A DNA stretch of 64,000 nucleotides from Rhopalosiphum padi. Taxonomy: Eukaryota > Arthropoda > Insecta > Hemiptera > Aphididae. The position numbers were made by a program, and so were the translations under genes. Within the stretch, counting starts at the first letter, position 1. Every line of letters starts with the position of its first letter. The notes under the pieces were generated by a model. It was given only the letters and a program-made list of their open reading frames with translations. It was not told the origin of the DNA and ran no database searches. Of the stretch, positions 55,480 through 64,000 are shown one piece after another. The stretch covers positions 42,572,152 to 42,636,151 of the forward strand of contig NC_083597.1 in the NCBI RefSeq assembly GCF_020882245.1, given 5' to 3'.

Positions 55480-55860
55480 TGTTCCCGAAAGTAATTTGCC
55501 GATATTAATTATTTTTTCTTTCATGTGGGAGTATAATAATTGGATTGCCAATATACGTTGTTCTTTATATCGTCACCATCAAATGTATATCGGAAAAATC
55601 AATCGTTATCCCTTCACCTTAGTTTTCATACAATACACGGAAGTCCGATCACGTACTTGGCGCAGAGCACGCCCTTTAGCCGTTTGCCCCCTCCGACCAA
55701 TATAGGGTTTTCTTATTTTTCTATGTGGCTTGAAAACCACCAGTTTTACCGACCATGGCAGAGGAAAAATTTATTTGTTCTAGACATCTTATATATAATA
55801 TGTGCCGTAATGCTAACGTTAGATAGTACGTACTACGGTTATTTCGTTTCCTGGTAATAC
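55480..55860. promoter_or_regulatory. GC-enriched intronic island
   Basis: Balanced-composition patch with CACGGAAGTCCGATCACG (containing an Ets-like CGGAAGT), GCGCAGAGCACGCCC and overlapping + frames 55496-55705 and 55540-55857 that have no motif. A possible regulatory element. Confidence 0.3.
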
Positions 55861-56276
55861 TTTATCTGATATAGGTATTTTTGTCGTAATAAAATGTTAG
55901 AATTTTCTTTTTTTAAATTAAATTTGTTAAATAAAAGTCAATATAAAATATTGAATGACAAATTAGTTTTGTAAATTATACAGTGTAGCCAGTGTAGGGA
56001 ATATCAAAAATAAGTTATATTTTTATTCATAGTGGTTTTTCATTATAACTTAATAGCTACATTAATTTTTTTAAATGTCGTATAAAGATATATCGTAAGT
56101 ATTATATAATGTATAATATATTAATTAACGAGACCAGTGATTACATGCATCAACTAGGGAGCTCGAATATTTTTATATAAATATTTAGTTTTTTGAAATT
56201 ATCATTTTTTTTTTTTTCATGTTTTCATATTTTTTTGAATTGTATTTTCTTATTTTGAAACAAAGGTATTCATATT

Positions 56277-56292
56277 TATATATATATATATA
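56277..56292. repeat. (TA)n microsatellite
   Basis: Short TA dinucleotide run. Confidence 0.75.
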
Positions 56293-56887
56293 TCATTATA
56301 TACATCACTACCCTGCGACAAAATTTAATATAATAAATTGGAGACACCAACACGTGTAAAATATATAAATTAAAAAAAAATTCATATTCAAGGCAACATG
56401 TTTAAGATCCTTAATACAATTTTATATTTTTCAATAATATAGCATGCACTGTTCTTAGAGAAATGTAATACTATATACTTAGTATACCTTACGATCGATA
56501 TTTTGGGGCTGAATAAGGATAAAAAAAAAAATAGAAAAATATGCTCTATAAAAACTTCTTATTCTAAAGAAAAAAAAAACTTGATAAATATTGAAAACTG
56601 AAGTTACTCAAGTGTTCGGTGAATATGACAAGTTGTGCAGTGCATAAAGTAAGAGATAAATGTAAACATAATATAAGAGTATTATATAATGTTAAATTTT
56701 ATAACATTAATGCTGTACCTTAGGGAAAAAAATGATTGTTCATTGGTATTTATGAAGGTTTTTTTGCTCTGAACTATTAATTATTAGATAATAATATTGC
56801 TACTTTTGTTATAAAGATTTAAATTCGATAATAATTATCTAATATCTACGTGTCTATAATCAGTGAGAAAAATGAACGTCCATTGTA

Positions 56888-56996
56888 TGATGCTTATTAA
56901 TATACATAGTTAATATAATGCATTCTTTTAAGCTGCCGTATAATTTATTGGTGTACTGCTATGTAATTGAACATAACCGTGATGCTTATTAATATA
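56888..56996. repeat. 17-bp direct repeat pair
   Basis: TGATGCTTATTAATATA occurs at 56888-56904 and 56980-56996, 75 bp apart. It could flank an insertion or be a local duplication. The sequence between shows no terminal inverted repeats. Confidence 0.6.
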
Positions 56997-57119
56997 AATT
57001 AATAGATCTAAATAACGTTTTTTATTTTTTATTTATTTTATTAAATCCGTTTTTTTATGCAATGTCAAGAAATTTTGTTATTAAATCTTCAAAAACAATT
57101 TTTTCATGTAGAAATGAAT

Positions 57120-57620
57120 AATCATTATTCTACGCTGAAACCACCACGTGCTGGTGTTATAATAGGACTATGCCTGCATATTATGTACAATGTACATGTA
57201 TATTATTTGCTCTAGCTTCATACATCCATGCACGTACGCGGTAGCAAATAAAACTTTAATAATACCGTCCGCGAAAACTTTTTGTAGAAATCACCGTACT
57301 GAACCGCTAAACCATCTCTTCCCGCAATTGTTATTTGTCCGGGAGGCTTTAATAATAACGCTCTAGAGAGGGGGTGCGTGTGCACGCTCATCCGCGTATC
57401 TACAAAACGAATTTGACTTTTAAATGAGCACGAAAACACAACGAGATACTTTTATGTTCTGTTTTTGTTTTTTTCCTACTACTTTTTTTTTTTTTATTAT
57501 TTTCCTGCTATTTCATATATAACGTACGTTTGACTGTAAGTGTCAACCAATCAGGAGTGGTATTTTATATTAGCTTTATGACAGTAGTCGACAGAGATGC
57601 TTTGGATTGCATCTCCCGGA
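57120..57620. promoter_or_regulatory. GC-enriched intronic island
   Basis: Mixed-composition patch with CCACCACGTGCTGG (E-box CACGTG at about 57146), GTACGCGGTAGC, GGGGGTGCGTGTGCACGC and ATTGTTATTTGTCCGGGAGG. The minus-strand frame 57218-57439 has no recognisable domain. An enhancer candidate. Confidence 0.3.
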
Positions 57621-58579
57621 AGGCTAGTTAATTAAATTTAATTCATTGATATGGATTGAAATAATTGTACTAATTGGTGATATAAATGATATATTTTTAA
57701 AAGTATTTAATGATCAAACATTAATATAAGCAATGAGTTATTTAGTCCGTAGTGTTAATATACTATATGAAAGTAAGGGCTACTGCATATATTATATAAT
57801 ATCTTAATCTACTAGGTATCATAACAATTGAAAATGTTTAATTTTCTTTTAAACACTTGAACTGTACTATGTGTAATTATTTGATATTTAATTATTACCA
57901 TTTAAGCTTATAAACATTTTAGAATAATTATCAATACTAGAATTTCTCCGTTTTATTTCTTAAATATATTTGTTGAACCTTTTAATTGTGTCGTTTTAAA
58001 GTAAAGCCTTACACTTTTTAACCTTCTTAAATATTTAGCTAAGTATACTATAATGTTGGTTTTATGAAAATTGTATAATTTCAATATTATTATATATATG
58101 TATGCAAAAGTTGATTAAAAGGTAATATATAATTTTCCGAATTACTTATATGTATATCAAATATTTTTAAAACAATGGTATCATAGTGTTATTGGTTACA
58201 CTGGCAGTGCATGTATCTTTTATTTTAAAACCAAATTTAAATATTATTGAAAAATACATTTAAAAAATTAAACAATAATTATTAATGATCTTTTGCTTTT
58301 AAATTAAACTTACTACATGCATTTAAAGGAAAAAAATTCTTTATAAAAAGTAATGTCGACTGTCATGTGAATAATAATAGAAGCCATTATTTTTTGAAAT
58401 TTGTGTGTATGCTTCATGATTCATATTTTTTAAACCTGCTGAAAGGGTAAAACAGTTACTGTTTTCATCCCTTCCATCCATGAACTGTTTGTTTATGGTT
58501 CATATAGGTACTCGTTTCGTTTATTTATATGTAGTAGTATGTATGTTGTGTATAATATATATTATGTACAAGAATTTTA

Positions 58580-59345
58580 TTTGACGGCCCTGTGCTCAGC
58601 AATAAGGTTGACAACAGAATTTATGATTTTCATCAGCGTATGTAAACTTTTCAACATTGTCGCATATCAGAAATAGGTTTCCCTTTTTTTGGTTTTGGAT
58701 GGCAGGAAAAATAAAAATATATGTATTTTTAGAGGTTTTTATACTATCAGTCGCATACAATTTATCTCTCTAACCGCTAAAAACCTTTAGCTGCCGCAAC
58801 GGCGGTACCATCATCAATCACTTTATCCGTTGGTAAAGTTTTCCATATGTTTCAACCTCACAAGTACATTGCTTATCTGGAATCCAAACGTCATGACAAC
58901 TGAAAGGACAGTATTTTTATCCGTGTACTATTTTCGTTTGCTGGTAAACTCATCGGAACCCTTTTCACATATTTAAACTGTTTTGTTAGTCATTTAATTT
59001 TGTATTTTATCAATAAACATCCGGTTACTATATTTTGGTTTGTATTTTAATTAATTTTTTTGAAATTCTATCGGCTTGTTTATAATTGTGTTTTCGAAGA
59101 ATTAATTGCGTATATTCCACGATTGTTTCTTTGTAAGCAAATACCGACATTATCTGTGGTTATGACGAATAGATATATTTTTTGGTGTAGGGTAAAAAGT
59201 TTAAAGAACTCCCCAGTGACTACAAAAGTTTTATCGCTTATCTTGCCGAAGACAAATAATAGAAAGGCAGCGTTCCGCGGACGTCGTTTCGCAAATTGAA
59301 TTCAGATGCCATTCTTGTATATAACACGATCGTTAGCATGTCAGA
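58580..59345. other. Moderately GC-enriched intronic region
   Basis: Two neighbouring patches (58580-58970 and 59130-59345) have more balanced composition, including GCTGCCGCAACGGCGGTACC. The + frame 59060-59299 is not supported by splice sites or motifs. No specific function is visible. Confidence 0.25.
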
Positions 59346-60076
59346 TAGTGAAAAGATCCCCATTCTAAAAATGTTATAAGCTTTTTATTTTTCTTCCAAC
59401 CACTCAATCCTGTTATATTTCATTAGATAGTCGTTGAATAATGCAGTTGTCAATTTTACAGAGTTGCCATATGACATATTATGTCATTATTTTTACATGA
59501 TACAATGGATCCCATATAATTTAATCGATAAAATATAAAGTGTCGTATAGAAATATTTTTGAATACCCATGTAAATTTGATTTTTGGTTATAAAAATGCA
59601 ATGGTATCGTATAATATGCACTTTAATTGTCTTGTAAAGTTAGTATCTTGCTATTTATAATAATTTTTTTTTCGTCTATGAAAGACACCTATATTATTGT
59701 TTCGACTTTTAAATGAACAATGATTTTTCATGTTACATACCTACGGATTTTAATGACAATTCATATGTATTAATTTTGGTATTATCAGATAACTTATGAT
59801 AATAATATGTTTATAAAAGTATTTAATTATTTTGTATGTGTTTTTTCAAGGAAAAAATATATTTTTATTTACTTCTGATTACAGTTAGTTTATTAAAATT
59901 AGATTCTTGATATTAGCTGGTAAATTGAAAAAAATGGGTTGTTAAAAAAAGCTTTGTTATGAAATAGTGATAAGTATTTAAAACTTTTTTGTTACTTAAC
60001 TATTGTAACATAATATAATATAATATATATCTAACCCGTGAGCAAATACTTATGAATTATTCAATCCTTACTATGT

Positions 60077-60091
60077 CCGGATACAATATCC
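60077..60091. other. Small perfect inverted repeat
   Basis: CGGATA-CAA-TATCCG in a short GC-richer context. Probably incidental. Confidence 0.4.
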
Positions 60092-61564
60092 GTTCCTCAT
60101 TCCGGGATGCATGCCAAAATGTTCCCCTCAAGTGATTTTTTTTTTATCTGATTGTGCACTGTTTATTTAATGATGTTTATTTTGTGAACATTGTGAAGAA
60201 AACTAAACCAAACTAGTTTTAGATGTCGATTTAACTATTACACGTTATACGTTATTTGCAGAATTCTATTTTAATAGTATAAAGTATAATTTATAATTAT
60301 TATAGTATAATATATTATATTATATAATATTATTACTATAATTAATTATAGCAACTAGTGTTTAGATAATATGTTATAAAACTAGAATTCGTTGTAGTCG
60401 AAATTAATTATTTATTTTGTTATATCCTATTGAGCACCTAACTTATAAAATACGAGTATGTTGTATATTGTAATAACATTTAATTAGGTACGAAAACTAT
60501 TGTTAACAACCGTTGGACATTTTTGGTATTGATAAATTACTATGATTTTTTGTACAATATTTTTCTTTAGGTTTTCCTTTTTTCCCGCTTGTATTAATAT
60601 ATTTTGTTTATATGTTTGCTATTATTCTTGTTTAAAATTAATGGACAATAATAAAATGAATATGTGATCGAACCTTTTCTATTGTCGAAAATAAACTTGT
60701 AATATCAGTCATTCTGTAGTATGGTTATTATTTAGGATTTGTTTGTTCTCTATAGCGGCCCTAAAATTGTTAAAAATACATATATTCTATTTAAATATAA
60801 TATTTTCAACTCATTACATGTATTAAATAAATAAAAAAAATGATTTTACAAGATGCATAAAAGAATAATGTTTAAACAGAATGTTCCGTCATACTTTGAT
60901 ATATTTTAATTAATTAAATTGTATTAAATAATTATAGTTATCACAAGATTGCCCGAATGAAGATTGTTCTAAACAAAAAAAAATGTTATAAAATAAATGA
61001 AATTGGTTTGAATATTTTTATACCAAACAGTAGAAAAAAATGTACCTAATATAATAATGAAATGTAAGTAGAATCAAAACCAGCTAATAGCCTAGCGACC
61101 GAGGTGTATTTTTAATAAAAATAAATTGTTAATATTAATAATAATTATGATTTTGTTGCATGTGACGCATAAATACTAAAAAGTTGGTACTCACATATAC
61201 ATTTATCTTAAATTATAGTTTGCTGAAAACATTATGGTATTTTATTTTATTAACACTACAGTTTTTAATATTCTGTGCTTATATATAAATTTATTGGTAC
61301 CCTATAATATTCAAAAAGTAATATATGATTTTTTTTTTAATGAATTTAAATTTATTACTTTTTAAAATATTTTCATTACTTTTGGTAACTTACAGTATTC
61401 TCACAACATATCGTGGCTTATATATTTTTATAAAGTTCTTATGTTAATATTGTATTTTGTTAAATTTTCAGTAAGTGTATCAAAAAATACTAAAATTACA
61501 TTTGTAATCTAATTTTCCAACATTTCGTACTGATTGGGTTTTTTTATATTATCTCATGCAAAAA

Positions 61565-61910
61565 ATGCAAATTTCCCGCCTTAAATTAAAACTACCATAG
61601 CTTCCCTTTCCTCGTACGTACTACCGCACCTTATTGGCTGATGATAATGTAATTTCTTGTTTACGGCCCCGTGCTTTTCACTACTGCAAGCACTCTGTTG
61701 GACGTCTCTGTATTTGTTTTGTTAATCCTCACACGTTCCTTCTATAAGTTCTAGTAGAGAAGTGGGGGCTTCGCGTGTGACTCATTCGATTTGTCGTTAA
61801 TGACTGCGGCGATGAAAACAACTATTCCTTAGGTTCACGCACCCTATCCGAAATTTAATATTACCCAACACTGTGGCCCCTCTTTTGGAGTTGTCGGTGA
61901 CCAATGATTA
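61565..61910. promoter_or_regulatory. GC-enriched intronic island with E2F-, CCAAT- and AP-1-like sites
   Basis: Contains TTTCCCGCC (61572-61580, E2F type), an inverted CCAAT word ATTGGCT near 61633, TGACTCA (61778-61784, AP-1 type) and ACCAAT near 61900, in about 340 bp of balanced composition. Each site alone is weak, but the cluster inside AT-rich intron is a reasonable enhancer candidate. Confidence 0.35.
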
Positions 61911-64000
61911 TAATAATTTTATACCACTATACAATTATATTGCATCTAATTCGTTTCCACTGTGTAGTTAAATTAATTTATATTAATTAGATATATACGA
62001 AGGTATAATATTAAATTTAACGTATTTCCAATTATTCAGTAAAAAAATTTAAAAATAATTCCCTCAATGACTTACTTTAGGTAAATGCATTGACATTTGT
62101 CTTATAATGATCAGTGTATGGTATGTGATACTGTTGACAATCACTAATAAGTGCTGACGCTGTTGTAAATATATATATATTTTTATATTTTTCTTTTAAT
62201 ATTTTAGTCTGTTAATTGGCATAATTTTTATTGTATTTCAAGCAAGATGGTATGACATGTATAAATTTGATTGTAACGGCTAATAGGGTATGGCGTTTGA
62301 GTATTGGTGATGACAGTGTTTCAATTTATTTCATTGTATTTGTGTCGTTAATAACGTGGTGTTTCATTAAAAATACATTATATTTTAGTTAATTTTTGTA
62401 TATTTGAAAAATGCGGTATGAAGTACCTATGTATATGATTATCACTGTAACGTTAATGCATAAAAATGTAGTATTTTACTTTTTTTATTAGGTATGGAGC
62501 TTTTATTTTAATGAAAATTTATATTTTTTATCTCATAATCTGAATACTTTTTAAACATTTTATCTATGTATATTGAATATTATAGTTTTTTTTTTTTTAT
62601 ATGTGGGCATTTAAATTGTGTATAAGTTAAGTGCTGTGGCAGAAAATAAAAGTTAATTATGAAATTGTTTTGCACTTCTTCACTCAATGTCCCTTCTTCA
62701 CTTTAATTGCTTATTAATTAAAAAAATATTCTTATGATATGCGATTATTCATAATATAATCAAAAATTCTCCGGAGTGAGAGATTAAAAATATGTTGTCC
62801 TTTTTAAAATAAAAATCTAAAAAATCTCTTAAAATAAATTTAGATTTTTAAATAAATGTACTTCGAGTTTTACAAGATAATGTTTTCTTCAAAATAACTG
62901 AGAAAATTAGTGTTGTTTGAATAATGCTTCATGTTTTATATAGGTATATATTTAGGCGTAGTTGTTTATTTTCTTTTTGGATAAATTTAAGATAAAATGT
63001 TGTAAAATATAAATATATTTCTAAAAATGTTTTAGCAATCAAGATTTATTCGTTTTTGCTTGTATTATATATATATTATATTTTAGACTTTAGAGTTCAT
63101 ATATATATATATATATAATGTAATACATATAAATGATTTATATACTAAAAAAATGTCACGTGACCTAGTTACTTAAAACTATAAATATACAGTATACGTA
63201 TACACATAAATATTTCTATTACATTATTTGTTTTTATTATACATTTTATGTTAAGTTATATTTTAAAAAAATCCTTCTGTTCAAGACAACTAAATATATT
63301 GGAAATAATTGGAAAGTTTAAAGTATTATTATTAGGAAGATGTTATTATGTATGATTACTGATCCGAATTAAACTGAAAAATAAAATCGGGAGTGATCTT
63401 ATAACGGTTATGATTTCACGAAGATGAAAAAAAAAGAATGCAATAATTTCCGTGTTCAGATGAGTAAAGAGAAAATCAAGGAAGCTGAATTAATAAAATA
63501 AAAATTGAACAGAATGAAATGCTCTCTGGGTGGAGGTGTGGAGTATAAGGGTAGAAAAAACGCGAGAAATGATTAAATATATAAACAAAACGTTGCCGTT
63601 GATTTTTTTTTCTCTATAATAAGTTTGACTCAAACACATAAAACAATAAAATTGGTCCGAATATTTATTTATAAAACAATCAAAGTTATATGCAGAATTA
63701 CTCTTTTAACAGTAAACACTCATTATTTTAAAAAGTATTTATATTTAAAAAAAATCATATTTTCAGAAATCCTAGATAATAAGTGTAAATTATAATATTT
63801 TATATTTACTTTTATTTTTATTTGGTTCACTATAATGATTTTTGCTAAAATCGCTATTATCTATAATATTATTTTTGTTGATCCTATATATTCTGAAGTA
63901 AAATATTTTTATGAATATGTTGACGTAAAATATACCAAGTATAAAAGCAATAGTTTAAGTAAGCTAATCTAAGCATTTAAGTTTTAGAATTAGAGAAGTG
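61911..64000 (+). other. Intron 2, distal AT-rich part reaching the window edge
   Basis: AT-rich, with an (AT)n run at about 63099-63117. A purine-rich, more mixed stretch lies at 63415-63600, with no open frame or splice pair. No acceptor and coding exon were found before the end, so the next exon is beyond the window. Confidence 0.45.

Overview
The window looks like aphid-type (Hemiptera) nuclear DNA. It is very AT-rich, with long A and T runs, TA microsatellites, frequent TACCTA/TAGGTA words and sparse genes. No bacterial operon, rRNA, convincing tRNA or CRISPR array is visible. The organism call rests on composition and general familiarity, not on a database match.

Layout. One gene on the + strand appears to span the whole window. 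Positions 1-111 look like the end of a 5' untranslated exon running into a GTGAGT donor. A second exon at 21533-21989 has a good acceptor, about 345 nt of 5' UTR with several upstream ORFs, an ATG at 21878 and 37 complete codons encoding a clean signal peptide, then a GTAAGT donor in phase 1. The gene is therefore a secreted or type I membrane protein whose remaining exons lie beyond 64000. The tryptophan plus N-x-R-P-K wording just after the predicted cleavage site is reminiscent of the mature start of insect semaphorin-1A, but this is only a suggestion. Everything else is read as first intron (112-21532) and second intron (21990 to past 64000). Huge introns near the 5' end are typical of axon-guidance and other developmental genes.

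Non-coding structure. A strong CpG-rich island at about 6740-7670 carries four CACGTG E-boxes, an NRF-1-like site and an arthropod initiator, and is probably a promoter. A smaller GC-rich patch at 42880-43340 has a TATAAATA box and may be an alternative internal promoter. More short GC-enriched islands (near 11.4, 30.3, 31.3, 35.7, 39.0, 47.2, 49.0, 53.4, 55.6, 57.3, 58.8 and 61.7 kb) stand out from the AT-rich background and are enhancer or conserved-noncoding candidates.

Mobile DNA is old and short. There are two TA-flanked MITEs with CAGT-type terminal inverted repeats (17880-18064 and 54365-54532), probably pogo/Tigger-like. A fossil coding segment at about 54826-55273 is broken over three frames and has a SAP-like motif, resembling a retroelement gag-like N-terminus. 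An imperfect long hairpin covers 47851-48258, and a 3660-4280 block looks like a dispersed repeat. Most open frames in the window are chance ORFs. I found no clearly new biological system. The most unusual items are the long hairpin, the uORF that ends on the main start codon (ATGA), and the E-box-bearing CpG island.
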